Source of the DNA: Psychrobacter aestuarii | GTDB taxonomy: Bacteria; Pseudomonadota; Gammaproteobacteria; Pseudomonadales; Moraxellaceae | Length of the DNA: 64,000 nt | NCBI RefSeq assembly: GCF_904846035.1 | Contig: NZ_CAJGYT010000001.1 | Span: forward strand, 992,001 to 1,056,000 | Direction of reading: 5' to 3' | In this document: piece by piece, positions 45,721 to 56,200 of the stretch | Layout: every line of letters begins with the position of its first letter | How positions within the stretch are numbered: the stretch's first letter is position 1 | Made by a program: the position numbers and the translations under genes | The notes under the pieces: model-generated | Seen by the model: only the letters and a program-made list of their open reading frames with translations | Databases searched by the model: none | Told to the model about the DNA's origin: nothing

Positions 45721-47883
45721 TTAAGCGTTTGGCAGGGTAATCACAAAGCGCGTCATTTTACCAAGCTCGCTATTGACATTGAGCGTACCGTCATACTCTT
45801 TGACTTGTGCCTTAATGATGTCTAGACCGACACCGCGTCCACCGTCTTCATCTGCTGATTCTTTGGTTGAGAATCCTGATGAGAACAGCGCACTGAGTAG
45901 CTGGCCGCGCTCAAGCTCACGCGCTTCGTCGGCGCTATAACGACCCAACGTTACCAGACGGTCACGGATATTATCATAGTTGATGCCTTGACCGTCATCT
46001 TGAATGGTAATCACGAAATCTTTATCGTTATTTTCCATGGTCAAATCGATGTTACCGGCTGCAGGTTTGCCCAGACCCATACGTACAGATGGCGACTCAA
46101 CCCCATGCACAATAGCGTTACGCAGCAATTGGATGCTGATTTCTTTTACCGCTTTGTTCAGGTGCTGCGGAATACGGATATTTTTTAGGCTTTCGCTGCT
46201 AAGCTTGATTTGCTTGCCTTGACGCGCCGCAATTTCACGCGCGAAATCTTGATAATAAGCGTATAGGTGGTCTTGACCATCGTCATTCAAATCAATGCTT
46301 TCATTGATCGTTTCATGCACAGGCGCCGCACTTGTACTCGCCGCTGTTGCCGCCGCTGCGGTAGTGGCTGTCGCAGCCGCCGCTGGGGCTGAATGGTTGA
46401 TACGATGACCCAAGCTTTCAATGGTGTTTGATAGGCTGAGCAACTCATCGAGCTGTACGGTCAATGGCAAGAAGTCATTACCCGACAGTTTGCCCTGATT
46501 TTGTAGTGCGTACAGTTTGTCTTCTGCTTCTGAGGCAATCTTAGTAAAGCTGTGCAGCTTAAGTGCTGAGGCTTCACCTTTTAGACTGTGCATTTCGCGA
46601 TAAATCGCTTTGAGTTTGTTCTCAAGCTCATACTGCGAGCTGCCTGGGTTTTTTAGGATGTTGTTGATTTTTTCGATGTTGATCTTGGTGTTGCTGATAA
46701 ACTCGTTAATCACTTTTGGATTTACGTTCAAGATGGTGGTCAACATCTCAATCTGCATGTCGTTCTGCGCACGTTCTTTTTCTAGGCGCTGCTCAAGCAA
46801 TACCGCGTCAGAGACGTCACTTACGTTGACCAAGATACGCTCAATGTCTTTGCCTTCATAAACCCGCGAGAACTTAAAGTCCAAGAAGCGGCTGTCTGAG
46901 CTTTGCTCACCTGAGGTGTTGTGTAGCATGACCTTGTGTAGCGGGTTTAGTGAGTCAACCAGCTTTTCTTTCACACGTGGGTTGTACAGCTGCTCAATGA
47001 ACTGACGGGTGGTCGACAGGTCTTTGTCTGAGATGCGTCCACGCAGTACCTGCGCAAAGTTTTCGCCAGCCAATTTTTTGGTACCGATAATACCTTCAAG
47101 CGCGCGCGAGTGCTGCTGACCGATGTTCAGGTCTTTGTCCAATAGGAACAGACCCGTGTTTACGGTCTCTAGAATCTCTTCGGTTTCGCGACGGGCTTCG
47201 AGTACTTCGGCATCACTTTCACGCAGACGACGTACGAAGAAGAAGATGAAGATTAGGAAGTAGCCCAAGATGGCCGCAACACCCAAAATCTGAATCAAAC
47301 GAATGGTACGTGCTTGACGCTCGGCATCAAGGAAAACGTCATTCGTCAAACCTTCAAGTGATTCGTTCATCAAAAGACTTGAGGTCTTTGCCTGCTCAAC
47401 TGCCTGAGTCAGTTCATCCGCAGAGCTGACCATGACGTTATCAGCGTCCTTTAAGTATGCCTGAATACGTGGCTCTAACAGTTTCCACTGCTCATCAGCA
47501 GCTTGCAAGTTTTGCTGCGCCTCACCACTAATAGTTGGCAAGGTATAATTACTGCCATCAACCGTAATCGTACCGCCCGTACCGATTTGACCGATAGATT
47601 GGTTAATCAAATTGGTATTTTCTTCCAAACGCTCAAGTACGCGTTGAATGTGCGGTGAGTTAGTATCTTCACCATAGCTGCTTTCTAAATCGAACAAATC
47701 CTTAATTACCGATTGCGCGCTGTTGGCAACTTGGTTGGTTTGGTCAATCAAAACCGTATTACGCTCAAGCAAGCTTGAAGTATAAAAGGTGAATGCCAAA
47801 AGCGCTGCAATTAGCGATAAAAACAGCGCAATCGAGATAATCAGACCACGGTAACGACCGTTATTTACAGTATTTATCGCCAT
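45721..47883 (-). CDS. Membrane sensor kinase with CheA-like HPt and ATPase
   Basis: This 720-residue protein has TM1 at about 13–36, a helical periplasmic part (37–193), TM2 (194–218), a PAS-like cytoplasmic domain (about 232–360), a coiled coil (360–385), an HPt domain with phospho-acceptor His432 (REMHSLKGEASALKL), an Ala/Thr-rich linker (499–521), and a HATPase domain with N box LLRNAIVHGVES, G1 DDGQGI and G2 GGRGVGLDI near the end. Phosphorylation on an HPt histidine rather than an H-box is CheA-like, yet no P3 dimerisation or CheW-like P5 domain is visible. It starts 2 bases after the binding-protein gene, whose product may be its ligand sensor. Confidence 0.9.
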   Translation of the reverse strand: MAINTVNNGRYRGLIISIALFLSLIAALLAFTFYTSSLLERNTVLIDQTNQVANSAQSVIKDLFDLESSYGEDTNSPHIQRVLERLEENTNLINQSIGQIGTGGTITVDGSNYTLPTISGEAQQNLQAADEQWKLLEPRIQAYLKDADNVMVSSADELTQAVEQAKTSSLLMNESLEGLTNDVFLDAERQARTIRLIQILGVAAILGYFLIFIFFFVRRLRESDAEVLEARRETEEILETVNTGLFLLDKDLNIGQQHSRALEGIIGTKKLAGENFAQVLRGRISDKDLSTTRQFIEQLYNPRVKEKLVDSLNPLHKVMLHNTSGEQSSDSRFLDFKFSRVYEGKDIERILVNVSDVSDAVLLEQRLEKERAQNDMQIEMLTTILNVNPKVINEFISNTKINIEKINNILKNPGSSQYELENKLKAIYREMHSLKGEASALKLHSFTKIASEAEDKLYALQNQGKLSGNDFLPLTVQLDELLSLSNTIESLGHRINHSAPAAAATATTAAAATAASTSAAPVHETINESIDLNDDGQDHLYAYYQDFAREIAARQGKQIKLSSESLKNIRIPQHLNKAVKEISIQLLRNAIVHGVESPSVRMGLGKPAAGNIDLTMENNDKDFVITIQDDGQGINYDNIRDRLVTLGRYSADEARELERGQLLSALFSSGFSTKESADEDGGRGVGLDIIKAQVKEYDGTLNVNSELGKMTRFVITLPNA

Positions 47884-47885
47884 GA

Positions 47886-48761
47886 TTACGCTCCTTCTTT
47901 ACTGGTTGGCGTAGCATTTTTAGAGGCTGCCGCGTCTTGATCACCAAGCCACCGTTCACCAATTTTTGCAAATGTTCCATCTGCTTTTAGTTTGGTAATA
48001 CCGTTATTGACTTTATTAATCAGTTCATCATTGCCTTTTGCCATAAGAATGACCTGCTGCGCGGCAGGATTGTCCGCACCTTCATAAGCAACGATGTTTA
48101 CTTTATGTTCAGGATGGTTTTTGGCAGTGTATTGAAGAATTGGTAAGTCATGTAAGATAGCATCCGTTTTGCCTTGCACTAAATCTTCATACAATAAAAA
48201 GGCTGTTGGCTGACTGTTTAGCGTCTTATAACCACCCATTTGTTCTACATGGTTATAAGATTTAGACTGCGCCATTGCTGTGACATTTTTACCCTGTAGA
48301 TCCGCCAAGCTGTTAATAGCTAAATTGTCTTTAGCGTACATAATAGCAGCAGGGTTAAAGTAATACGGTTCAGACAAGCCGTATTTTGTCGCACGCTCAT
48401 CGTTGTAAGAAATGCCTGCAATTCCTATATCACGCTCGCCCGACTCTACACTATCAAACATGTCTTGCCATGCTTCTTTGTAGAACTCGACCTTGAAACC
48501 TTCTTTTTCGCCAATGGCACGTATTGAATCAATGTCAATACCTTGCATATTGCCGTAATCATCCTGAAACGAAAATGGCGGCGTTGTACCTGTGGTTGCA
48601 ACTTTCAATACAGGAGCGTCTGCTGGCAAGCTGCTAACAAAGGTATCCTGACCTTTTTCTTGAGTACCTTTATCAGCGGCGGTTTCTGGTTGGTTGGTAT
48701 TGCTACATCCAACCATACCAACGCTTAGCACAAGTGGGAGTATTCGGTAAAGCTGTTTCAT
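47886..48761 (-). CDS. Periplasmic amino-acid-type binding lipoprotein, first gene of kinase operon
   Basis: This 291-residue protein has a lipoprotein signal (lipobox GMVGC, Cys19) and an SBP_bac_3-type two-lobed domain. Ligand-contact residues typical of amino-acid binders are present: Arg in GISYNDERATKYG and Asp in DAILHDLPILQY. No permease or ATPase gene is adjacent. Its stop is only 2 bases before the sensor-kinase start, and the kinase's AAGGAG site lies inside this gene's end. I infer that it presents ligand to the kinase rather than feeding an ABC importer. A paralogue is at 49576. Confidence 0.9.
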   Translation of the reverse strand: MKQLYRILPLVLSVGMVGCSNTNQPETAADKGTQEKGQDTFVSSLPADAPVLKVATTGTTPPFSFQDDYGNMQGIDIDSIRAIGEKEGFKVEFYKEAWQDMFDSVESGERDIGIAGISYNDERATKYGLSEPYYFNPAAIMYAKDNLAINSLADLQGKNVTAMAQSKSYNHVEQMGGYKTLNSQPTAFLLYEDLVQGKTDAILHDLPILQYTAKNHPEHKVNIVAYEGADNPAAQQVILMAKGNDELINKVNNGITKLKADGTFAKIGERWLGDQDAAASKNATPTSKEGA

Positions 48762-49575
48762 GGCACATCCTTGCTACTTCGTGAAATTCTTTAAATATCA
48801 TCTACAAATAGCTTTTTACAAAGCTGTAAGATTAAATGACAAATAAAAGGCGTACTTATTACATACAGTTACACCGAATAATACTGAAGCAATCTAAGAA
48901 ATGCAATTGTTATCTAATGCTTCATTCATGACTGCATAGACATTACAAATGAATAGTATTGATTATCAACAACTTATAGAACTATTGTTTGTTTAAAACA
49001 ACTTTATCTCTTTTTAGAATCAATTATTTGCATTTTCACAGACTTATGTTTCTTTAATAATCTATAATCCCTTATTTTATTTATGGTTATTTTTATAGAC
49101 ATTATTTGGTATCGTTCGGATTCAAGGTTTTGTCGACACGAACCAAACGGCAATTCACCGATACAAACATCGGGATGCATAGCTTTAATACAAAAGTGAT
49201 ATTAAATAGAGCTAAGGACAAGTCACCGAATATACCGACAGGGCGCATAAGCCAACCTTTTAGCATACTTGCCAATCTATACGGCGCTTTAAAGTACGTC
49301 GTATACTGAGTTGACGCTCATTTGATTTGTACATGATAGAGGAGGCGCTAGAAAAGTCAGGCATGCAAGGTAATATCTACAGCTATATACAAATATGGTA
49401 AGGATAAAAAATCATGGACTGTGACTTTACTAAGTCACGCAAGAGCTAAAAGCAGTGATGCCATAATGATGTTTACCTACTATATTAGACCTCTTACTCA
49501 ATCAATAAAAAAGCACTATCAGGTCGGCGATTTTGCAAGAGGTCTGCTATATGGTACGGACGTGTCAGTCGTATT
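48762..49575. other. Long AT-rich spacer between the two binding-protein genes
   Basis: This 814-base region is visibly more AT-rich than its surroundings. It must contain the promoter of the kinase operon. It has a few short open frames but none with a convincing ribosome-binding site, motif or length. No terminator, transposon end or repeat was recognised. Confidence 0.45.
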
Positions 49576-50448
49576 TTAATTTGCTTGTTCAGTGGCTTTA
49601 GGCGTACTGTCGAGTGGTTGTGATGCACTACCAATCCAGCGCTCTTCACTTTTCTGAATAGCGTCCGTATTTTTTATGTTGGCAATACCTTGATTGATAG
49701 TATTGATCAATTGCTCATTGTCTTTAGCCATCAATATCACTGATTGCGAGGTTGGTTCAGACGCTTTTTCGTATGGCACTACAGTCAATTTATATTCTGG
49801 GTGGTTTTTGGCCGTATATTGTAAGATTGGCGCATCGAGCAGCGCGGCATCGATGTTGTCTTGTACTAGGTTCTCATACAGTAAGAACCCTGTTGCATAT
49901 CCAGTTATACTCTCTTGCCCACCAACAGCTTCCATCTGAGCTGCCTGCTTAGCGCCTTCTAGAACACCGACACGCAATCCCTTTAAATCACTTAATGTAT
50001 TGAGTTGATGCTCGCCTGATTTGTACATAATAGCGGAAGGGTTAAAATAGTACGGCATAGATAGGCCATACTTTTCATTACGCTCGTCATTGTAAGAAAT
50101 ACCAGAAATAGCCAAATCTCGCTCACCCGAGGCAACACTATCAAACAGCTCCTGCCACGTCTCTTTATAAAACTCGACTTTAAAGCCTTGATCTTCGCCA
50201 ATAGCGCGAATGATATCAATATCGATACCTTGCATATTGCCGTAATCATCTTGCATTGAGTAAGGTGCTAGGTTACCTGTCGTGGCAACTTTGAGTACAG
50301 GGGCATCATCAGGCAGACTGCTGACGAATGTATCTTTGGCTTGTTCTTGAGAACTGTCATTAGCCGTAGTTTCTGGCTGGTTGGCATTGTTACAGCCTAC
50401 CATACCAACGCCCAATACAAGTGGGAGTATCCGGTAAAGTTGCTTCAT
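49576..50448 (-). CDS. Orphan amino-acid-type binding lipoprotein (paralogue)
   Basis: This 290-residue protein shares its signal (MKQLYRILPLVL, Cys19), the DAPVLKVATTG start of the mature domain, YGNMQGIDID, and the ligand Arg (ISYNDERNEKYG) and Asp (DAALLDAPILQY) with the operon's binding protein. The middle lobe is more diverged, so the ligand may differ. It stands alone, with 814 bases between it and the operon and no transporter genes on either side. The ATG is preceded by AAGGATGG. It probably arose by duplication and could be an alternative input to the same kinase. Confidence 0.88.
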   Translation of the reverse strand: MKQLYRILPLVLGVGMVGCNNANQPETTANDSSQEQAKDTFVSSLPDDAPVLKVATTGNLAPYSMQDDYGNMQGIDIDIIRAIGEDQGFKVEFYKETWQELFDSVASGERDLAISGISYNDERNEKYGLSMPYYFNPSAIMYKSGEHQLNTLSDLKGLRVGVLEGAKQAAQMEAVGGQESITGYATGFLLYENLVQDNIDAALLDAPILQYTAKNHPEYKLTVVPYEKASEPTSQSVILMAKDNEQLINTINQGIANIKNTDAIQKSEERWIGSASQPLDSTPKATEQAN

Positions 50449-50838
50449 AATCCATCCTTGGAAAGTAATGTTAGTATGCAGTGCAAAAATAATGACTTAG
50501 TAAGATAAAGCAATATTTTCGCAAGACTTGTTTACATAAAGCTAAAGTAAATAATACGTGTCAAACTTTTGTATTGCAATACCTTTGTTAGCACATCATT
50601 GATACGATATTGATGCATGGAGAGCAAAGTTTTCATTTTCTTCTAAAAAATTGAGTCTGACATTAGAGAAACCGAAACGAGAGGAGTTATCTTTGAGTTT
50701 CAATCTGCTCCAGCCCTCTTGCAACATGGTAATATGTACAACGAACATGCACTTCTGCTTTGAAAAATCAAGTGATGACTAGACACTAGACATAAAAAAG
50801 CCCTTTATGAAATAGGGCTTTTAACAACTGAGTCGGAG
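50449..50838. other. Intergenic region upstream of the orphan binding protein
   Basis: This 390-base gap holds the terminator of the exporter gene at 50794–50822 and the leader of the binding-protein gene. Nothing else was recognised. Confidence 0.4.
50794..50822 (-). terminator. Rho-independent terminator of the exporter gene
   Basis: AAAAGCCCT (50796–50804) pairs with AGGGCTTTT (50814–50822). On the minus strand it ends in a T run, 17 bases after the exporter stop. Confidence 0.85.
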
Positions 50839-52089
50839 CTATTCAGCATCGTCTAAATTTAAATTTTTGTCTATTCTCCACACCAGCAGACAGCCAAGCC
50901 CCATCAAGGCAAACATGGTAATGCCCAGCTTTAAGACAGGATTGACGGCAAACAGATTCAACAACAATCCACCAAAAATACCGACAGAAAACATCAGCGA
51001 GCCTTGCAGCGCACTGGCCATACCCGCACGGCGCTTTTGAAACGCCAGTGCGATGGCTGACGCGTTCGGCTGCGTCAGTCCCAGTCCTGCAATACAAAAG
51101 AAGATACACACCAAGACCAAAGGCAGCCATGCACCGCTACCAAAGACAACGCCCAGTACGAGCAATCCTGCTGAGGCAACCACCTGTACCATAGCGCCAA
51201 AACGCAGTAAGCTCAGAATACGAAAACGATTGGTCAACCATTGGTTCAGCTGTGTTAAAGCGATGAATCCAGCGGCATTGACCCCAAACACCCAGCTGAA
51301 CTGCTGCGCTGAGATGCCATAGCCATCCATCAGCAGCTCTGAGGCGGCGCTGATGTAGACGAACATCGCGCCCATCAACAGACCACCACCGATGGCAGGA
51401 TAGTTAAAGGTAGGGTCTTTTAACAAGTCCCAATATTGACTCAGCACTTCTTTGGCAGGGCGTACGTTGCGATTCTCAGGCGCCAGGGTTTCTTTAAAGA
51501 AAAACTTGGTCAGCAGTAAGTTTAATACCCCAAACCCTGTCAAAAACCAGAAGATAGAATGCCAACTAAAAAATTCCAAAAACTGCGCGCCAAGCAGCGG
51601 TGCCAAGATAGGCGCAAGACCCATCACCAAAATCATAATCGAAAAGGCTTTTGCCGTCTGGCGTGCGCTTAAACGGTCACGGATAGCCGCGCGCGTAACC
51701 ACAGCGCCAACGCAAGCGCCCAAGGCCTGTACCGTACGACCTACGAATAAGATATATTCATTGTTGGTGGTAGCACAGACCAATGAGGCGACCACATACA
51801 AGCTCATGCCAATGTATAACGGCTTTACGCGCCCAACACGGTCGCTAAATGGACCATAAAACAGCTGACCGAATACCAAGCCTAAAAAGTACGCGGGTAC
51901 CGAGTTGGCAATAAATGCGGTGGGTACATCAAAGCTTTCGGCCATCGCGGGCAGCGCGGGCAGATACATATCTATCGATAACGGACCAATAGCAACCATA
52001 AGACCAAGCATCATAATCCATGCAACGGGCAGCTCAGAAGAACGCACGCGGTCAGCGGGGTTTGGCGGGGTGGGTTTTGAAGCAGACAT
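50839..52089 (-). CDS. Bcr/CflA-family multidrug efflux MFS transporter
   Basis: This protein of about 416 residues starts at the ATG at 52089 (MSASKPTPPNP); the frame extends upstream, but those residues are not family-like. Twelve membrane segments and the Bcr/CflA signatures are visible: LSIDMYLPALPAMAESF in helix 1, GQLFYGPFSDRVGRVKPL (motif A), GRTVQALGACVGAVVTRA and MILVMGLAPILAPLLGA. It would export drugs such as bicyclomycin or small metabolites using the proton gradient. Substrate is unknown. It ends at a terminator, with the crotonase gene 204 bases upstream on the same strand. Confidence 0.9.
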   Translation of the reverse strand: MSASKPTPPNPADRVRSSELPVAWIMMLGLMVAIGPLSIDMYLPALPAMAESFDVPTAFIANSVPAYFLGLVFGQLFYGPFSDRVGRVKPLYIGMSLYVVASLVCATTNNEYILFVGRTVQALGACVGAVVTRAAIRDRLSARQTAKAFSIMILVMGLAPILAPLLGAQFLEFFSWHSIFWFLTGFGVLNLLLTKFFFKETLAPENRNVRPAKEVLSQYWDLLKDPTFNYPAIGGGLLMGAMFVYISAASELLMDGYGISAQQFSWVFGVNAAGFIALTQLNQWLTNRFRILSLLRFGAMVQVVASAGLLVLGVVFGSGAWLPLVLVCIFFCIAGLGLTQPNASAIALAFQKRRAGMASALQGSLMFSVGIFGGLLLNLFAVNPVLKLGITMFALMGLGCLLVWRIDKNLNLDDAE

Positions 52090-52293
52090 AGGTACAACCG
52101 TAGATTTTGTGAGTATTAAAATAAAAAACAAGCCGCCCAGCGCGCACCTTTTAGGCACGCGACAAATGGTTATTGTATGGCGGTTATGCGCGTACCCATC
52201 CGTCATTAAAAGATGAGCGCGCTTTATGTATAGGGTGCTAAAGGCGAGATTTGGCAATCAATGAGACGTGGTGTCCCTCAAGATAATCTTGTG

Positions 52294-53109
52294 CTACCAC
52301 TGGCGCGGCGCAAAGCTCACGCTACTGTCTTTGACTTTTTTCTGCGCGCGCGGGCGATTGCGTCCCAGCAGCAATTTAAGCTGCCACAGCTTTTCGCGAT
52401 ATAGAGTGACCCCTGAAGCAGGATACATTCCATTCATCAGCACCTTGCTCGCCTGCACCGCATCTGGTGAGCGGTTCGCGATAGCAGCGGCCAAGTCATT
52501 TGCGGCATCTAAAGGGTCGGCGCTAATGTAAGTTATCAACCCACAATCTAGCGCAGCATGTGCGTCACAGATATCCGCACTCATGGCAAGCGCCTTGAGC
52601 GCATCCAAACGCACTGTACCGATGGCGGTTCGGCTCAGTCCCATATCCGCAACCAAGCCCCACTTGCCTTCCATAATGGCAAACTTTGCCTCTGGATGGG
52701 CAAAACGCACATCGCACGCAAGCGCCAGCTGTAGTCCTGCACCTAAGCAGTGCCCAGAGAGCGCCGCCAATACTGGCATGGGCAGCTCTCGCCAGACCAA
52801 ACACACCGCCTGAAACAAGCTGCGTGTCGGTTTTATCAGCTGCCACGCTATCCATGCTTGGCGTTTGGGTTGGTTCAAATCCCCAAGGTCGATGCCTGAG
52901 CAAAAGCTGTCTTTTGTCCCCGTTAAGATGACCGCGCGCAGCGTTCTGTCTTTGCGCAGGTGCTCCGCTACTTGGAGCAGCTCGTTCATCATTTCAATGC
53001 TCATCGCATTTTTTTTGTCAGGACGATACAAAGTAACGGTGACAATATCTGCGTGGATATGCAGCTGTAGGGTTTTATATCGATAGGTTGCGACTGGATG
53101 CAGATGCAT
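52294..53109 (-). CDS. Crotonase (enoyl-CoA hydratase/isomerase) family protein, dienoyl-CoA isomerase-like
   Basis: This 271-residue protein starts at an ATG preceded by AAGGGAAG. The oxyanion hole is built from FCSGIDLGDL and HCLGAGLQLALACD. The active site reads MEGKWGLVADMGLS: a Glu and an Asp eight residues apart, the spacing of the Glu196/Asp204 pair in mammalian dienoyl-CoA isomerase (ECH1), rather than the usual hydratase pair. It may thus isomerise 3,5-dienoyl-CoA in oxidation of unsaturated fatty acids. No other beta-oxidation genes are near. The role is inferred from motifs only. Confidence 0.85.
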   Translation of the reverse strand: MHLHPVATYRYKTLQLHIHADIVTVTLYRPDKKNAMSIEMMNELLQVAEHLRKDRTLRAVILTGTKDSFCSGIDLGDLNQPKRQAWIAWQLIKPTRSLFQAVCLVWRELPMPVLAALSGHCLGAGLQLALACDVRFAHPEAKFAIMEGKWGLVADMGLSRTAIGTVRLDALKALAMSADICDAHAALDCGLITYISADPLDAANDLAAAIANRSPDAVQASKVLMNGMYPASGVTLYREKLWQLKLLLGRNRPRAQKKVKDSSVSFAPRQW

Positions 53110-53288
53110 ATTCTTCCCTTATAATAATGACCCAAACCCCAAGCAAATAAAGCGCTGCCTTTGGCGACACGCTTAGCGTTTGCGATAGGCCAAAAAAGGG
53201 AGGATGTATGATGGCGCACTGACACCTATTGTGGCGCGGATGTATAAACGTGTACTAGTAGTGAATGGTAACAAGATATAGAAAGTCA

Positions 53289-56200
53289 TCAAATCATCTT
53301 CCACGTCATCTCATGCTCGCTCAAGCGATGCGAAGACAGGCGCTGAATGGCTACCAAATCAACTGCTTTTAGGTTATCGAGCGCTTGCTGCAAGGCGTCA
53401 TAATAAGGGGCAAGCATGGCAAACTGTACCGCTGTGGTGTGCTGCGTGTTCAGCAAGCACTTATCCTCTAAGTTTTGACTGGCAAAGCGCAGCTCAGGCA
53501 CGCCAGTGTAACGACTGGCGCCCAAAATGCGGTGCGCGATTTGCCCCAGTTGCGCGCGGTCATGCGTTTGCCACGCACGGGCGAGCGCTTCTTTTTCATC
53601 GTCCACACTCTCAATCATCATGGTCAAAAGCTTACTGGCCAAGTCAGGCTTGTTCGCCGAGCGCATCAGCGCGTCTTCCCAGTCCAAGATGGCCAAGCTT
53701 TGCTGTTGAGGCGCAGCGCTCGTGTCGGCAGCAGTCTGTTCTGTGTTTGCTTGGTCAGCGGTGTTTTGCGGCGTTTTGCTGCCTTGTACGTAGTCATCAC
53801 GGATTTTTTTTAGTGATGAGGGGCGCGCAAGTTTGGTTTCAGTGACGTGCTGCGCCATCGGGGCAGCGGCATTGATGGCCGACTCGCTTGAAGCACCGTG
53901 TTCAAAGCTGTTCGTGCGTCCCAGCCATTTTTGTAGCACTTGCAGTAGCTGCGGCTGACTGATGGGCTTGCCCACATAATCATCGATACCACTGGTCATC
54001 AGCTTGTCGCGCTCATCAGACAGACCGTGCGCGGTCAAGGCAATGATGGGTATGCGCTGCTCGCCGCTTTCGATATTGCGAATTTGCGCCGCCGCCTCAC
54101 GCCCTGACATGCGCGGCATCTGAATGTCCATAAAGATTAGGTCAATGCCATCACTTGGCACACGTATCGCGTCGATGCTACCCGCTGCACGGTCTTGCTG
54201 GCGCAGCTCGGCTTTGGGCAAAGCCGTTTTTTGCTTGCCATTTGCCTGCGGCGTGCCTTGCTGATGCTCGATATAGGCTTTACTAACGATTTCAATCGCC
54301 TCAAAGCCACTGTTGGCGGTGATGACTTGAATACCGAGTTCACTTAACAGCGCATCCAGTACCAACAGATTGGGCAGGTGGTCATCGACCGCCAATACCG
54401 TCACCCCTTCCCAGCGCGGCGTACTTGGTGCCACACTTTTACTGCGTGCTGTATCTAGCATGGCGTACAGCTGGCGCTTATCGAGTGGCTCATAGAGCAT
54501 CTTGGCATGATAGCGCCCAAGCAGGCTTTGATTGGCGCTGACTTGATAGCCAAACACGCCGAGCTTTCCTTGATAATGCAGGCGAATTTGCTTAAGCAGC
54601 GCCATCATGTCATCTTGGGTATCGGTATCGACAATCACCCAATCCCAGTCGTTGCCCTGCTCTTTGAGCGACTGCAACATCCCTGGCAGGGAATTGGCTT
54701 GCGTGATACGGATAGGCAGGCTTTGCAGGCTGGCACCCAGCACTTGGCGCGAGGCATTGTGATTGATCCACACCAACATATTAAAGGTATCACTACTGTG
54801 TGCTAGCGGCGCTAAGACAGGCGGCGGAATGCTGGCACCTGTTGCGACATCCAAGACTTCCACATGCGCGGGCATACGAAACCAAAACGTCGCCCCTTGT
54901 TTGGCAATGTTTTCTTGCGCATTGTCATAAAAGCCAATGTCCCCGCCCATCAAGCGCACCAGCTGCTTGGAGATGACCAGACCCAATCCCGTGCCGCCAT
55001 ATTGACGCGTGATTGACGGGTCGCCTTGGCTAAAGCTGCGAAACAGGCTGTTTTGGTCGGCAGGTGAGATGCCTTTGCCGCTGTCTTGCACACTGATCAT
55101 CAGGCAGTTGTCTTGATGGTCATCGAGGCTCACACGCACCACCACCTCGCCTGTGTCCGTAAACTTAATCGCATTACCGACGATGTTGGTGAGGATTTGT
55201 TTGAGGCGCAGCGCATCGCCCACGATTTGCATCGGCACATCGTTATAAAACATCACCGCCATGCGCAGCCCTTTTTCTGCCGCCACAGGCGAGAGCATAT
55301 CGACCACATCATAAATGGTGTCATACAAATCAAACTCATGCTGATCCAGCACCAGCTTGCCTGCCTCAATTTTTGAAAAATCCAGCACATCATTCACGAG
55401 TGCCAACAGATGAGCCGAGGATTTGCGAATGGTCTGCACATACAAATCCTGCTCAGGATTCAGCTCGCCATGGCGCGCCAAAAGGTTAATAAAACCATCA
55501 ATACTGTTTAGTGGCGTGCGCAGCTCATGGCTGATGTTGGTCAAAAATGCCGATTTGGCTTGGCTGGTTGAGATGGCCGCATCGCGCGCGTTACGGATAG
55601 AGATGTTTTGCATTTCCATCTCATCGAACGCCAGACGCAAGTCGTCTTCGGTTTGTTCAGCATGGCTTTTGAGCTCTTGAAAGCTACTGTGTAAGCGGCG
55701 CAGCGTCTTGACCAAGTCTTGTTGTAATAAGTTCAGCTCGCCATCGGACTCAACAGGAATGGGCTTGTATAGATTGTCCACATTGGTGCGCTGCAACTGC
55801 AATCGCAGCTCATAAATAGGCGCAATCCAGCGCTTGGCATAGATATTTAGACTTAATAATAAAATTAAGATAGTAAACAGACCCGTCACCATCAGCGCCA
55901 TGGCGATGCGGTAACGCGCGATATACAGCGGCTCATTGTCCATATCAATCAGTAGCCATAGCCGCTGACCCTCAAACTCGCCCAAAAAACTGCCATACGC
56001 TGTGCCAATGGGCGTGCTTCTTTGCGACAAAAAGTGGGTACTGGTGTCAATCATTGGCCACGTTTCATTGATGCCGTAGCCGACCGTCGCCAGTACTTGA
56101 TTGTTTTCACGGATGATGGCGATTCGCTGCACATGCTGCTCGGACTGCATGCGGCTCAGTTTGTCACGTATCATCACCAGCTTGCCAATCGCACCTGTCG

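Noticed and set aside
49106..49309. 67-codon open frame in the spacer between the two binding-protein genes
   Set aside because: No recognisable motif, no ribosome-binding site and AT-rich surroundings; consistent with chance.
47886..50448. The two binding proteins as part of an ABC amino-acid importer
   Set aside because: No permease or ATPase gene is within or beside the region; the nearest membrane protein is the sensor kinase.
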